DNA of 64,000 nucleotides from Caballeronia pedi (GCF_001544915.2 NZ_FCOE02000011.1:1-64000), one strand, 5' to 3'; shown: positions 50,180 through 61,727, counted from the first letter of the stretch. Notes: generated by a model not told the origin, from the letters alone. Numbers and translations: made by a program.

Positions 50180-52102
50180 TCACGACGACTTGCGTACGCG
50201 CAGATACCAGTCGCACAGCAGGCGCACCTGCTTCGGCGTGTAGCCCTTCGCGACCATGCGATTGACGAAGTCCTCGTGCTTGCGTTGCTCTTCGGCCGAA
50301 CCCTTTGCGTTGAACGAAATCACCGGCAGAAGTTCTTCGGTGTTGGAGAACATCTTCTTCTCGATCACCACGCGCAGCTTTTCGTAGCTGATCCACGCGG
50401 GGTTCTTGCCGCCGTTGGCCGCACGCGCGCGCAACACGAAGTTCACGATCTCATTGCGGAAATCCTTCGGGTTGCTGATGCCCGCGGGCTTCTCGATCTT
50501 CTCCAGCTCGGCGTTCAATGCCGCGCGGTCGAAGCTCTCGCCGGTGTCGTGATCGCGGAACTCCTGGTCCTGAATCCAGAAATCGGCGTACGTCACATAG
50601 CGGTCGAAGATGTTTTGTCCATACTCCGAATACGACTCCAGATAAGCGGTCTGAATCTCCTTGCCGATGAACTCCGCATAGCGCGAAGCCAGCACGTCCT
50701 TGATGAACGAGAGATACTTCTGCTCCGTTTCCGGCGGGAACTGCTCGCGCTCGATCTGCTGTTCGAGCACGTACATCAGATGCACCGGGTTGGCGGCGAC
50801 CTCGCTCGAATCGAAGTTGAAGACGCGCGACAGGATCTTGAACGCGAAGCGCGTGGAGACGCCCGTCATGCCTTCGTCGACACCCGCGTAATCGCGATAC
50901 TCCTGATACGACTTCGCCTTCGGGTCCGTGTCCTTCAGGTTCTCGCCATCGTAGACCTGCATCTTCGAGAACAGGCTCGAGTTCTCAGGTTCGTGCAGCC
51001 GCGTGAGCACGGCCATCTGCGCCATCATCTTGAGCGTGCCCGGTGCGCATACCGCCTCGGCAAGAGACGAATTGCGCAGCAGCTTCTCGTAGATCTTGAT
51101 CTCTTCGCCGTAGCGCAGGCAGTACGGCACCTTCACGACGAAGATACGATCGAGCAGTGCTTCGTTGTTCTTGTTGTTGCGGAACGCCTTCCACTCCGAC
51201 TCGTTCGAGTGCGCGAGGATGACGCCGTCGAACGGAATCGCGCCGAAGCCTTCCGTGCCCTTGAAGTTGCCTTCCTGGGTCGCGGTCAGCAGCGGGTGCA
51301 GCACCTTGATCGGCGCCTTGAACATTTCGACGAATTCCAGCAGGCCCTGATTGGCGAGGCACAGGCCACCGGAATAGCTGTATGCGTCCGCGTCGTCCTG
51401 CGAATAGGTTTCGAGCTTGCGGATGTCCACCTTGCCGACGAGCGACGAGATGTCCTGATTGTTCTCGTCACCCGGTTCCGTCTTCGCGATGCCGATCTGG
51501 CGAAGGATCGACGGATAGCGGCGCACCACGCGGAACTTGCGGATGTCGCCGTTGTATTCATGCAGGCGCTTGACGGCCCACGGCGAGAGGATGCTCTTGA
51601 GGTAGCGGCGCGGAATACCGTACTGCTCTTCGAGCACCGGGCCGTCCTCGTCGTAATCGAAGAGGCCGAGCGGCGATTCGTTGACGGGCGAGCCCTTGAG
51701 CGAATAGAACGGCACGCGCTCCATGAGCTGCTTCAGCCGTTCGGCGATCGACGACTTGCCGCCGCCCACCGGACCCAGCAGATAAAGAATCTGCTTCTTT
51801 TCTTCCAGACCCTGCGCCGCGTGCCGGAAGTACGACACGACGTTCTCGATCACGTCCTCCATGCCGTAGAACTCGCGGAACGCCGGGTACACCTTGATGT
51901 TCTTGTTTGCAAACACACGCGATAAACGCGGGTCGAGGCGAGTGTCGACCATCTCCGGTTCCCCGATGGCCGTCAACATGCGTTCGCCCGCTGTTGCGTA
52001 TGTGGCCGGATCTTCTTTGCAGAGCGCGAGATACTCTTCGAGCGAGAATTCCTCCTCGCGGGTTTTTTCGAAGCGGGTCGCGAAACTGCTGTAGATATCC
52101 AT
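50180..52102 (-). CDS. prkA: PrkA family serine protein kinase (YeaG)
   Basis: A 640-residue protein with an AAA-type PrkA N-terminal domain (Walker A GPVGGGKSS near residue 112) and a C-terminal kinase-like region (NNKNNEALLDRIFVVKVPYCLRYGEEIKIYEKLL; GISNPKDFRNEIVNFVLRARAANGGKNPAWISYEKLR). Start MDIYSSFATRFEKTREEE has GAGGAGG upstream (reads as AGGAGGTAGC). First gene of the three-gene operon; gap of about 200 bp to yeaH. Involved in adaptation to nutrient limitation in relatives. Confidence 0.96.
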   Translation of the reverse strand: MDIYSSFATRFEKTREEEFSLEEYLALCKEDPATYATAGERMLTAIGEPEMVDTRLDPRLSRVFANKNIKVYPAFREFYGMEDVIENVVSYFRHAAQGLEEKKQILYLLGPVGGGKSSIAERLKQLMERVPFYSLKGSPVNESPLGLFDYDEDGPVLEEQYGIPRRYLKSILSPWAVKRLHEYNGDIRKFRVVRRYPSILRQIGIAKTEPGDENNQDISSLVGKVDIRKLETYSQDDADAYSYSGGLCLANQGLLEFVEMFKAPIKVLHPLLTATQEGNFKGTEGFGAIPFDGVILAHSNESEWKAFRNNKNNEALLDRIFVVKVPYCLRYGEEIKIYEKLLRNSSLAEAVCAPGTLKMMAQMAVLTRLHEPENSSLFSKMQVYDGENLKDTDPKAKSYQEYRDYAGVDEGMTGVSTRFAFKILSRVFNFDSSEVAANPVHLMYVLEQQIEREQFPPETEQKYLSFIKDVLASRYAEFIGKEIQTAYLESYSEYGQNIFDRYVTYADFWIQDQEFRDHDTGESFDRAALNAELEKIEKPAGISNPKDFRNEIVNFVLRARAANGGKNPAWISYEKLRVVIEKKMFSNTEELLPVISFNAKGSAEEQRKHEDFVNRMVAKGYTPKQVRLLCDWYLRVRKSS

Positions 52103-52499
52103 GCTACCTCCTCGCCTAAGTCAGAAAGCTATGCCGTGCGCAACGCGCGTAATCGAAACGACATCGCTTGAAATCATCCTAAACCCTTTCGAATTTTTTT
52201 TCACGCACTTGCGTTGTTCATTTGCTTCGAAGAATTCCTAGCTTGGTGAGTTATTTTCGTTCACCTACAATCCTCATCCCAATGTCGCTATCCTCTTGCT
52301 CGACATCGTTCCTGCCTGTTCGTTGCCGCGCGCTCGCCGCTACATATCCACTGGTCTTGTCCGCCAATGCGACGTAGATCACGCTCGCGTGTTCCCGTAT
52401 AGAAGGATGCATCCATACGTTCGCCCGCGGTCATGAAATGCAATTACCTCGACGCGCAGCATCATCAATAACCGTTCCCGATGTATGGTGTTTCCGTCA
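52103..52499. other. Intergenic region upstream of prkA
   Basis: About 400 bp with no gene. AT-rich near 52180-52280 (including a run of eight T), as expected for the prkA promoter, and the end of the hydratase gene on the right. I could not pick a confident sigma-54 or sigma-70 site. Confidence 0.5.
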
Positions 52500-53261
52500 T
52501 CATGCGAGCACCAGTTCCAGTTCGCCGATGCGATCGATCGCGCCATGCAGCATCGCCGGTCCGTCGACGCGAACCGCGCCTGTGTAGGAGCCTGTGGTGA
52601 TCGTCCAGAAGGGCTCGACGGTCAAACCCATGCGCGAACAATGGTTGACGAGCCACGGCAGCAATTCGCGCGGATCGCCCGCCGGATTGCCGAGCGCGGC
52701 CGGCGCGATCGACACGCCATCGAGCGTGAATTCCAGGCGCGGCGTGAGAAAGTCGAAGCCCGGCGCGATCACGTCGTAAGGCTCCATGCCCGACACGACG
52801 AGCGCGCCGTTGTTCTGCGAATCCGCAAGCTGGGCAAGCGGATCGAGATTGGGCCACTGCGCGAAACGGCTGTCGACCACTTCGAGCGCGACCGCGACGC
52901 CGCCGATCGCATCGAACACTTCCTCGCGTGTGTAAGGATCGTGCCGCGCGGGCAGCGCGTAGGCGAAGCGAAACGCGATCTCGAGTTCCACCAGCACGCG
53001 AAAGAACGATTCGAAGGGCAGCCGCGCGGGCGAAGCATGAACCAGCGTGGCGTCGATCGGCGCGCCCGTGGCGAGCGCGTCGGGCGCGCGCGCGCCGATC
53101 TTCCATGCGCCGATGCGCCCATCCGACTCCCTCAGCATCTCGTGCTGGATCGCGTAGGCGGTGGGTGCATCGGCCGGAATGTCGGCGGGCTCCAGCACGT
53201 CGATCAGTTGATGCCGGCGGCGGGCGTCCGCGAGTTTCGCGGCGAGTGTCGATCCGGTCAT
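52500..53261 (-). CDS. 2-keto-4-pentenoate hydratase-type protein (MhpD/FAH family)
   Basis: A 253-residue enzyme of the fumarylacetoacetate hydrolase superfamily: AYAIQHEMLRESDGRIGAWKIGARAP, ATLVHASPARLPFESFFRVLVELEIAFRFAYALP (the metal-binding Glu-x-Glu type region) and VLEVVDSRFAQW-like VALEVVDSRFAQWPN. It hydrates 2-hydroxypenta-2,4-dienoate in aromatic meta-cleavage pathways, or a related dienoate. Start MTGSTLAAKLADAR chosen because GAGG is 8 bases upstream; two ATGs further up are alternatives. No other catabolic gene is adjacent. Confidence 0.88.
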   Translation of the reverse strand: MTGSTLAAKLADARRRHQLIDVLEPADIPADAPTAYAIQHEMLRESDGRIGAWKIGARAPDALATGAPIDATLVHASPARLPFESFFRVLVELEIAFRFAYALPARHDPYTREEVFDAIGGVAVALEVVDSRFAQWPNLDPLAQLADSQNNGALVVSGMEPYDVIAPGFDFLTPRLEFTLDGVSIAPAALGNPAGDPRELLPWLVNHCSRMGLTVEPFWTITTGSYTGAVRVDGPAMLHGAIDRIGELELVLA

Positions 53262-53367
53262 GTTCATATCCTCGAGTGAACGGTGACGCATATCCCCCAG
53301 TGTACGGGTTACCGGATCGGCATTGGTCGCGCGCGTGTGGATTCGCGCGCATTCGCGTCATGCGCGC

Positions 53368-55092
53368 TTAGAAGGTCTCCCAGTCGCCGCCTGTATCCGC
53401 CGTCGCTGTGGCGCGGGGCGCGCTCGCCGGCACGGGCGCGGCGCGCTTCGCCGGCGCCGTCGCCACGGGCTTGCGCGCGACGCGCGCGACCACCGTTGCA
53501 GGCGATGCAATGTTCGCCGCCGGCGTGGATCTCGTCACGGCGGGCGCGACGCCGTCCGCGACCTGGAACACCGCCACGGCCTGCCGCAGCCGCGCGGCCT
53601 GATCTTCGAGCGACTGCGCAGCCGCCGCCGCCTCCTCGACGAGCGCCGCGTTCTGCTGCGTCACCTCGTCCATCTGCGTGACGGCGCGCGACACCTGTTC
53701 GATGCCGCTCGACTGCTCCTCCGACGCCGCCGCGATTTCGCCCATGATGTCGGTCACGCGCTGCACCGCGCCGATGATCTCGTTCATCGTGCGGCCGGCT
53801 TCGTCGACGAGCGTCGTGCCCGTGCGCACGCGCGCCACCGACGTGTCGATCAGTTCCTTGATTTCCTTCGCCGCCGCCGACGAGCGCTGCGCCAGACTGC
53901 GCACTTCGCCCGCGACCACCGCGAAGCCGCGCCCTTCCTCGCCCGCGCGCGCCGCCTCGACCGCCGCGTTGAGCGCGAGAATGTTGGTCTGGAACGCGAT
54001 GCCCTCGATGATCGTGATGATGTCCGCGATCTTCGACGAGCTGCCGTTGATCTCCCGCATGGTATCGACGACCTGCGTGACCACCGCGCTGCCCTTGCCC
54101 GCGATTTCCGACGCGTTCGCCGCGAGCGCGCTCGCCTGCCGCGCGTTGTCGGCGTTCTGGCGGACGGTGCCCGTCAGTTCTTCCATGCTCGACGCGGTTT
54201 CCTGCAGCGCCGACGCCTGTTCCTCGGTGCGCGACGACAGATCGGTGTTGCCCGCCGCGATCTCCTGCGTCGCCGAGGCGATCGATTCGCTGCCCGAGCG
54301 CACGGTGCGCACGGTCGTCAGCAGGCTCGTACGCATCCTGGCGAGGCCTTCGAGCAATTGCCCCATTTCGTCACGCGACGTGACGACGACCTCGCGGCGC
54401 AGATCGCCGGCGGCGATTGCGTCGAAATGGCCGAGCGCGGCTTCGAGCGGCCGCGCGATCGCGCGCCGCAGCGACACCCACGCGAACGCGGCCGCCGCGA
54501 TACCGAGCGCGATGGCGGCGAGGCTCAGCGCGCAGAACCACAGGAAGCGGCTTTGCGTCTCCTCGTAGCTCTTCTTCGACGCCTCGGTCAGAAACTTGCG
54601 CAGCGCGTCGTTCGCGTTGGCGAGTTCGTTATAGGTGGACTGCATCGACTTGGCGTTCGCGATGATGCCGTCGTGGTCATTCGCCAGCACCGCCGCGATG
54701 CCCTTGTCGACGACGCCTTGCAGTGCAAGACGCCGGTCCTGCGCAACCTCGGCGAGACGTTTTTCCTCCGGCGACTGCGGCAGCGACGTGTATTCCTTCC
54801 AGAAGCCGTCGGCGCGCTCGCGCATCATGCGCGCGCGCTCGACGGTCGCCGCCACTTCGGGTGTGCCCGCGAGCAGCGCCGCGCGATCGAACACGAGCCG
54901 CTCGCGCGCCGCGTACATTTCCGCGTTGCCGACCGCGATCGCGGCGGGCATCTGCACGGCGTAGGTGTTGAGGAACGCGCCGTTCGAATGGCTCATGCCG
55001 GTGAGCCCCAGCGCGCCGATCGCGATGAGCAGCGCGCCCAGAAACGCCATCGAGATGCCGAGGCGCGCCTTGATCGTCAAAGCCTTTTTCAT
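53368..55092 (-). CDS. Methyl-accepting chemotaxis protein
   Basis: A 574-residue chemoreceptor: N-terminal helix (12-33), four-helix-bundle-like periplasmic sensor (about 34-190, Tar-type), second helix (about 190-213), HAMP (to about 265) and a long cytoplasmic coiled coil with the hairpin tip IIEGIAFQTNILALNAAVEAARAGEEGRGFAVVAGEVRSLAQRS. The tail is an Ala/Pro/Thr-rich linker ending DWETF, the CheR/CheB tethering pentapeptide. Start MKKALTIKARLG at 55092. Ligand unknown. Confidence 0.96.
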   Translation of the reverse strand: MKKALTIKARLGISMAFLGALLIAIGALGLTGMSHSNGAFLNTYAVQMPAAIAVGNAEMYAARERLVFDRAALLAGTPEVAATVERARMMRERADGFWKEYTSLPQSPEEKRLAEVAQDRRLALQGVVDKGIAAVLANDHDGIIANAKSMQSTYNELANANDALRKFLTEASKKSYEETQSRFLWFCALSLAAIALGIAAAAFAWVSLRRAIARPLEAALGHFDAIAAGDLRREVVVTSRDEMGQLLEGLARMRTSLLTTVRTVRSGSESIASATQEIAAGNTDLSSRTEEQASALQETASSMEELTGTVRQNADNARQASALAANASEIAGKGSAVVTQVVDTMREINGSSSKIADIITIIEGIAFQTNILALNAAVEAARAGEEGRGFAVVAGEVRSLAQRSSAAAKEIKELIDTSVARVRTGTTLVDEAGRTMNEIIGAVQRVTDIMGEIAAASEEQSSGIEQVSRAVTQMDEVTQQNAALVEEAAAAAQSLEDQAARLRQAVAVFQVADGVAPAVTRSTPAANIASPATVVARVARKPVATAPAKRAAPVPASAPRATATADTGGDWETF

Positions 55093-55302
55093 TGAGTTTT
55101 CCCTGATGCCGCTTGCGAGCGGGTCTCCCGGCCGATTTGACGGCCGGCGCACGGGACCTTGCCCAAAGCGCGCCGCTGACGTCCGCGCGGCCGAAGCGCG
55201 CCGTCATTTCCGTCGATGAACGTGCGCGCGAGGTCGCGCGTCCGCTATCGACGTAAACGGCGCGAAAGCATCATGACTTGAGGGAATTGTTTCGTATGAA
55301 AA

Positions 55303-55330
55303 GAAAACGGCGCGTCAGGCGCGCCGTTTT
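55303..55330 (-). terminator. Rho-independent terminator downstream of the ribokinase gene
   Basis: Perfect 11-bp stem AAAACGGCGCG/CGCGCCGTTTT with a 5-base loop (55303-55329), flanked by A and T runs on the two sides, so it can act in both directions. It lies 19 bp beyond the ribokinase stop. Confidence 0.85.
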
Positions 55331-55348
55331 TCAACGAACATTGAAAAG

Positions 55349-56281
55349 TTATGCGGAAATTTCGCTGCGGTGCGGAATCGACGGTTGCGCCCCTTCGCGC
55401 GTGACCGCGATGGCGGCGGCGCGCTGGCCGAAAGCGATCGCGTCCATTGCTGCGGCGCCGCGCGCGAGTTCCGCCGCGAAGCCGCCGATGAAGGTGTCGC
55501 CGGCGGCGGTCGTATCGACGGCTTCGACTTGCGGCGACGGCAGATGCGCGCCGTCGTCGCCGGCGCCGTCGAGCAGCGCGAGCACGCCTTGCGCGCCGAG
55601 CGTCACGATCACGTTGCGCGCGCCCTTCGCCTTGAGCGCCTGCGCGGCGCGGCGCGCGTCGTCCGGCGTCTCGATGGCGACGCCCGACAGCGTCGCCGCT
55701 TCCAGTTCGTTCGGAATCAGATAGTCGATGAGCGGAAACCAGTCCGGCGGCAGTTTGCGCGCGGCGGGCGCGGGATTGAGCACGGTCACGCGTTCGAGCC
55801 GCCGGCCGGTGGCGAGCGCGGCGCGCACGGTTTCCAGCGGTGTTTCGAGCTGGCAGACGACGACGTCGGCTTGCGCGATCAGCGCTTCGTGCGCCTCGAT
55901 GCGCGCGGGCGATACTTCGGCATTGCTGCCCGCGACGATGACGATGGCGTTCTGGCTCGCGTCATCGACGACGATGAGCGCGACGCCCGTCGGCGCGTCC
56001 GCGCTGGTCGCGAGCGCCGTGCAGTCGATGCCTTCCGCTTCCAGGCTGCCTTTGAGCGTCGCGCCGTTCGAGTCGTTGCCGACGCAGCCGATCATCGCGA
56101 CCTGCGCGCCGAGCCGTGCCGCCGCGACCGCCTGATTGCCGCCCTTGCCGCCCGGCACCTGCGCGAACGCGTGCCCGGCCAGCGTCTCGCCCGGCCGCGG
56201 CAGGCGCGGCGCGCGCGCGACGAGATCCATGTTGAGACTGCCGACCACGGTCACGCGGCCGGTCTTGCCTGCATCGCCCAT
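55349..56281 (-). CDS. rbsK: Ribokinase
   Basis: A 310-residue PfkB-family sugar kinase phosphorylating ribose at O5. N-terminal signature VVGSLNMDLV and GGKGGNQAVAAARLGAQVAMIG; C-terminal ATP site and anion hole DTTAAGDTFIGGFAAELARG with catalytic Asp. Start MGDAGKTGRV has AAGGAAG upstream; a start 15 bases earlier is less likely. Last gene of the ribose operon, 24 bp after the regulator gene. Confidence 0.95.
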   Translation of the reverse strand: MGDAGKTGRVTVVGSLNMDLVARAPRLPRPGETLAGHAFAQVPGGKGGNQAVAAARLGAQVAMIGCVGNDSNGATLKGSLEAEGIDCTALATSADAPTGVALIVVDDASQNAIVIVAGSNAEVSPARIEAHEALIAQADVVVCQLETPLETVRAALATGRRLERVTVLNPAPAARKLPPDWFPLIDYLIPNELEAATLSGVAIETPDDARRAAQALKAKGARNVIVTLGAQGVLALLDGAGDDGAHLPSPQVEAVDTTAAGDTFIGGFAAELARGAAAMDAIAFGQRAAAIAVTREGAQPSIPHRSEISA

Positions 56282-56305
56282 CTTGCTTCCTTTCAACAGC
56301 TTTCG

Positions 56306-57331
56306 TTATCCATTCGCGGCGCGCCGCGCTTCCGGCACGACCGCGGTCGATTCGCGGAGCACGAGGCGCGGCGGCACCACGCGCCGGCGCGTCGTTCCGG
56401 TCAGCTTGCCGGTGATGCGGTCGATCAGTGTCTGCGCGGCCATTTCGCCGAGCGCGCGCACCGATTGTCCCACCGTCGACAAAGCCGGATACGTGTAGCG
56501 CGACAGCTCGACATCGTCGAAGCCGATGATCGAGCAATCCGTCGGCACGTTGATGTGGCGCTCGGCCGCCGCACGCAGCGCGCCGATGCCCATCATGTCG
56601 TTGCACGCGAAGATCGCCGTCGGTTTCATGTTGTCGAGCAATTGCGAGGCCGCGGCGTAACCGCCCGTCGCGGAAAAGTCGCTCTGCACGATCGCGTTCG
56701 GCTCGATCTCGATGCCGCGTTCCGCCATCGCGCGGATGAAGCCGTGCAGGCGCATCGCGGAAACGGCCGTCGCGACCGGCCCGGTGATGCAGCCGATCTG
56801 CGAATGCCCGAGTTGCAGCAAGTGCCGCGTCGCGAGATACGCGCCCTTTTCGTGATCGATCTGAACGAGGTCCGACTGCAACCCCTCGATATTGCGATCG
56901 ACGATCACGAGTGGTTCGCGCGCCCCCGCGAGACATTGCGCGAGCACCGCGTCCTCGCCCGCCGACGCGATCACCAGCCCGTCGATGCGCTTTTCCTGCA
57001 GCACGCGCAGATAGCTGCGCTGCTTCGCGGGATCGTCGTCGGAGTTGCAGAAGAACACGCAATAGCCGTTCTTCGCGCAGCCGTCCTCGACGCCGCGCGC
57101 AAGCTCGGCGAAATACGGATTGGTCGCGTTCGGCACCAGCAGGCCGATGGTCGCCGTCGAACGCGCCTTCAGCGAGCGCGCGACCGCCGACGGCACGTAG
57201 TCGAGTTCGAGAATCGCCCGCTCGACTTTCGCCCGCACGTCGGCCGATACCGGCCGCGAATTGTTCACTACGTGGGATACCGTCGTAAACGACACCCCGG
57301 CAATGGCTGCCACGTCTTTGATCGTCGCCAT
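56306..57331 (-). CDS. rbsR: LacI family transcriptional regulator (RbsR-like)
   Basis: A 341-residue repressor: N-terminal helix-turn-helix MATIKDVAAIAGVSFTTVSHVVNNSRPVS with hinge (VARSLKARSTATIGLLVPN), then a type I periplasmic-binding fold that senses sugar (FDDVELSRYTYPALSTVGQ). Encoded between rbsC and rbsK on the same strand, so it is probably autoregulated with the operon. D-ribose as effector is assumed from the neighbours. Confidence 0.93.
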   Translation of the reverse strand: MATIKDVAAIAGVSFTTVSHVVNNSRPVSADVRAKVERAILELDYVPSAVARSLKARSTATIGLLVPNATNPYFAELARGVEDGCAKNGYCVFFCNSDDDPAKQRSYLRVLQEKRIDGLVIASAGEDAVLAQCLAGAREPLVIVDRNIEGLQSDLVQIDHEKGAYLATRHLLQLGHSQIGCITGPVATAVSAMRLHGFIRAMAERGIEIEPNAIVQSDFSATGGYAAASQLLDNMKPTAIFACNDMMGIGALRAAAERHINVPTDCSIIGFDDVELSRYTYPALSTVGQSVRALGEMAAQTLIDRITGKLTGTTRRRVVPPRLVLRESTAVVPEARRAANG

Positions 57332-57538
57332 ACATCGTCCTTCGCTTTTCTTAGGTCCTGCTGCTCTCTTATTGGTCGTAAGGCGTGCGGCGCTTGATTT
57401 TCATGCGCCGCGTTGCTTTCCCCGCGCCCTGCCTGCTTCATGCTCACTACCGTCGCCGGCCGCTTCTCCACCCCGTGCGGAGCGCGCGCCGTCGCCGTCC
57501 CTCAATTAGTCATCGCTCAGTCGGCGCTCAGTCGCCAA

Positions 57539-58528
57539 TTACACACGTTTGCGTCTGCTGCGGTATGTGTCCAGCACCACCGCCACCACGATCACCGCAC
57601 CGGTAATGATGCGCTTGGTCGGCTCGTTCGCGCCGATCTGCGCGAGTCCCGCAGCCAGCACGGAGATGATCAACACGCCGAAAAACGTGCTGATGACCGA
57701 GCCGCGCCCGCCCATCAGGCTCGTGCCGCCGATCACGACCGCCGCGATCACCTGCAGTTCCAGCCCCGCGCCGGCGTTCGGATCGGCGGCCTCCAGCCGC
57801 GAGATCTGAAACAGTGCCGCAAGGCCAGAAAGCGCGCCCATCAACGCGAACACGATCACCTTGTACGGGCGCGGATTGACGCCCGCGAGCCGCACCGCTT
57901 CCTCGTTCGTGCCGATCCCTACGAGATATCGGCCAAAAACCGTTCGAGTCAAGACCAGATGCGCAACTATCATCACCGCGACCGCGATCAGGAACGCGGG
58001 CGAGATGCCGAACGCGATCGGATTCGACAGAAAATCGAACGCATCGCCGATGTACGCCGTGCGCGAGTTCGTCATCTGATACGCGAGCCCGCGCGCGCCT
58101 TCCAGCACGCCCAGCGACACGATGAACGACGGAATCCGCCACGCCACCGTCACGAGGCCGGTCACCGCGCCCGTGAGCGCGGCGGCCGCCAGCCCGATCA
58201 GCGCGGCGGGAAACGCCGGCCAGTGCCACTTGAGCGCGGCCACGCTCACCACCGACGCGCCCAGCGCCAGCACCGAACCCACCGAAAGATCGATGCTCGC
58301 GATGATCAGCACGAACGTCATGCCCACCGACATCACGACGAGATCCGGAATCTGGTTCGCGATCGTGCTGAACGTGTCGTACGTCAGAAAGTGCGGGCTC
58401 AGCACCGAGAACAGCGCGATCATCGCGGCGAGCGCGCCCGCGAGACCGAGGTAATTCGAAATGCCCAGGCGCGTGCCGACGCCTTTCGTGCTCTTCGGCG
58501 CGTCGGCGGGCAGGTTCGCTTCGCTCAT
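57539..58528 (-). CDS. rbsC: Sugar ABC transporter permease (RbsC)
   Basis: A 329-residue permease with about ten helices of the BPD_transp_2 family: PDLVVMSVGMTFVLIIASIDLSVGSVLALGASVVSV, SLGVLEGARGLAY, AAVVIGGTSLMGGRGSVISTFFGVLII (the EAA-like coupling loop). Its ATG begins directly after the TGA of the ATPase gene. Followed by 207 bp and the LacI gene; a GCGGCGC/GCGCCGC hairpin (57387-57411) lies in that gap. Confidence 0.95.
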   Translation of the reverse strand: MSEANLPADAPKSTKGVGTRLGISNYLGLAGALAAMIALFSVLSPHFLTYDTFSTIANQIPDLVVMSVGMTFVLIIASIDLSVGSVLALGASVVSVAALKWHWPAFPAALIGLAAAALTGAVTGLVTVAWRIPSFIVSLGVLEGARGLAYQMTNSRTAYIGDAFDFLSNPIAFGISPAFLIAVAVMIVAHLVLTRTVFGRYLVGIGTNEEAVRLAGVNPRPYKVIVFALMGALSGLAALFQISRLEAADPNAGAGLELQVIAAVVIGGTSLMGGRGSVISTFFGVLIISVLAAGLAQIGANEPTKRIITGAVIVVAVVLDTYRSRRKRV

Positions 58529-60130
<1,602 letters not shown>

Positions 60131-60228
60131 GGGGCGCTTCAAGGCTCGCTGTGCATCCTCGCTGGGTTCACGGGCACGTCAGCATGTTATCGGCACGATG
60201 GCCGCGAACTTGAGGCTTTCGCGCCGGC

Positions 60229-61191
60229 TCACTTGGTGATGAGATCGACAGGCGTTTCCACGACCTGCGACAGCTCCGACTGCTTCTTGTGGCCGGCGAT
60301 CGCCTTCAGCGCCACGTCGATGCCGAACACCGCCTGCTTCGCCGCGTACTGGTCGGCGGTCGCGAGCACGCGGCCGTCCTTGAGCATCGGCTTGATCGCG
60401 CCGATGTTGTCGAAGCCGACCACCTGCACCTTGCCCGCCTTGCCCGCCGCGCGAATCGCCGAGACCGCGCCGATCGCCATGTTGTCGTTGTCGCACAGGA
60501 GCGCCTTCACGTTCGGATTGGCGTTCAGGATCTGCGAGGCGACCGCGTTGCCCTTGTCGATTTCCCATTCGCCCGACTGCAGCGCGACGACCTTCATGCC
60601 GGCCGCGTCCATCGCTTCCTTGAAGCCCGCGCTGCGCGCCTGCGAGTTCGTGGTGGTGGTCACGCCTTCGATGATCGCGACTTCATCGCCCTTCTTGAGC
60701 TTGGGCGCGAGATAGTCGCCGACCTTGCGCGCGCCCTTCTTGTTGTCCGGGCCCACGAACGGCACGTTCAGATCCTTGGACTTGAGCACGTCCGGATCGA
60801 GCCGGTTGTCGATGTTCACCACGATGATGCCCGCGTCCGCCGCCTTCTTGATCACCGGCACGAGCGCCTTCGAATCGGCCGGCGCGATGATGAGCGCGTC
60901 GACTTTCGAGACGATCATCTGCTCGACGATGCGGATCTGCGCGGCGGTGTCGGTTTCATCCTTGATGCCGTTGGTGATCAGGTCGAACTGGCTGGCGTTG
61001 TGCGCCTGATAGTCTTTCGCGCCGTTTTCCATCGTCAGGAAGAACTCGTTGGCGAGCGACTTCATGACGAGCGCGACTTTCGGCTTGGCCGGCGTTTGCG
61101 CGAATACGGATGACGAGGCGAGCGGCAGTGCCGTGCACACGGCGAGCGCGACGGCGGCCTTGACGACGCGCCGGCGGATGGTTCGGTTCAT
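60229..61191 (-). CDS. rbsB: Sugar ABC transporter substrate-binding protein (RbsB)
   Basis: A 320-residue periplasmic protein with a signal peptide (AAVALAVCTALPLASSSVFA|QTPA). The type I binding fold has VALVMKSLANEFFLTMENGAKDYQAHN, LIIAPADSKALVPVIKKAADAGI, VVNIDNRLDPD and VGPDNKKGA, similar to ribose/xylose/allose binding proteins. First gene of the operon rbsBAC-rbsR-rbsK. A 98-bp gap separates it from rbsA. Confidence 0.95.
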   Translation of the reverse strand: MNRTIRRRVVKAAVALAVCTALPLASSSVFAQTPAKPKVALVMKSLANEFFLTMENGAKDYQAHNASQFDLITNGIKDETDTAAQIRIVEQMIVSKVDALIIAPADSKALVPVIKKAADAGIIVVNIDNRLDPDVLKSKDLNVPFVGPDNKKGARKVGDYLAPKLKKGDEVAIIEGVTTTTNSQARSAGFKEAMDAAGMKVVALQSGEWEIDKGNAVASQILNANPNVKALLCDNDNMAIGAVSAIRAAGKAGKVQVVGFDNIGAIKPMLKDGRVLATADQYAAKQAVFGIDVALKAIAGHKKQSELSQVVETPVDLITK

Positions 61192-61353
61192 GCGGATCTC
61201 CAGTGCTTTGTTCTGGTTTGTTGGTCATGCGAGATGCAGCGAACGTGAGCCGAGCGTCGAGCCGCGCGGACGGCCTGGGAAAGCGGTCAGCGCGCGCCCT
61301 GTCGCGCGCGCCCGATTACACACCGCAAGCCTTCAGTCGCCCTGTGGGGCGCG

Positions 61354-61367
61354 GTTTCAACGTTTGC
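61354..61367 (-). promoter_or_regulatory. Candidate LacI-type operator upstream of rbsB
   Basis: GCAAACGTTGAAAC on the minus strand at 61354-61367 has the AACGTT core and partial dyad symmetry typical of LacI-family operators (GCAAACGTTTGC-like). It lies about 165 bp upstream of the RbsB start. Match is imperfect. Confidence 0.3.
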
Positions 61368-61445
61368 TCGCCGTCGATTCTCGTTGGAGAGGCGCGTGAG
61401 GTCAATCGGGCTAACGTGTAGAACTTTTGTGACTCGCTGCCCGCG

Positions 61446-61727
61446 TCAGAGATCCTCGACCGACTGCCCTTCCACCTTGTTGTCGATGATGTCGCGCGCG
61501 TAGTCGATGCCCGCGCGCGTTGCATCGATCGGACTGTCGAAGGGTTCCTGTTCGGGCACGCCGAACATGACCGAGCGGCCGCTGTCGCCGTGCGCGCTCT
61601 TCGCGATCGTCACGACGATATCGAAGTGACGCGGACCGTCGTCCGGTTCGTCGCGCTCCTTCGCGCGCCGCAATGCCTGCACCTTGATTTCGAAGCCTTT
61701 GTAATGGTCGGACAGCGGCGTGGACAT
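61446..61727 (-). CDS. Hypothetical protein
   Basis: A 93-residue soluble protein beginning MSTPLSDHYKGFEIKVQALRRAKERDEPDDG, with a predicted beta-strand pair (HFDIVVTIAKSAHG, SVMFGVPEQEPF) and a helical C terminus ATRAGIDYARDIIDNKVEGQS. AAGGAGA is well placed before the ATG. No family recognised, but the composition is that of a conserved Burkholderia protein with a DUF-type alpha/beta fold. Confidence 0.8.
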   Translation of the reverse strand: MSTPLSDHYKGFEIKVQALRRAKERDEPDDGPRHFDIVVTIAKSAHGDSGRSVMFGVPEQEPFDSPIDATRAGIDYARDIIDNKVEGQSVEDL

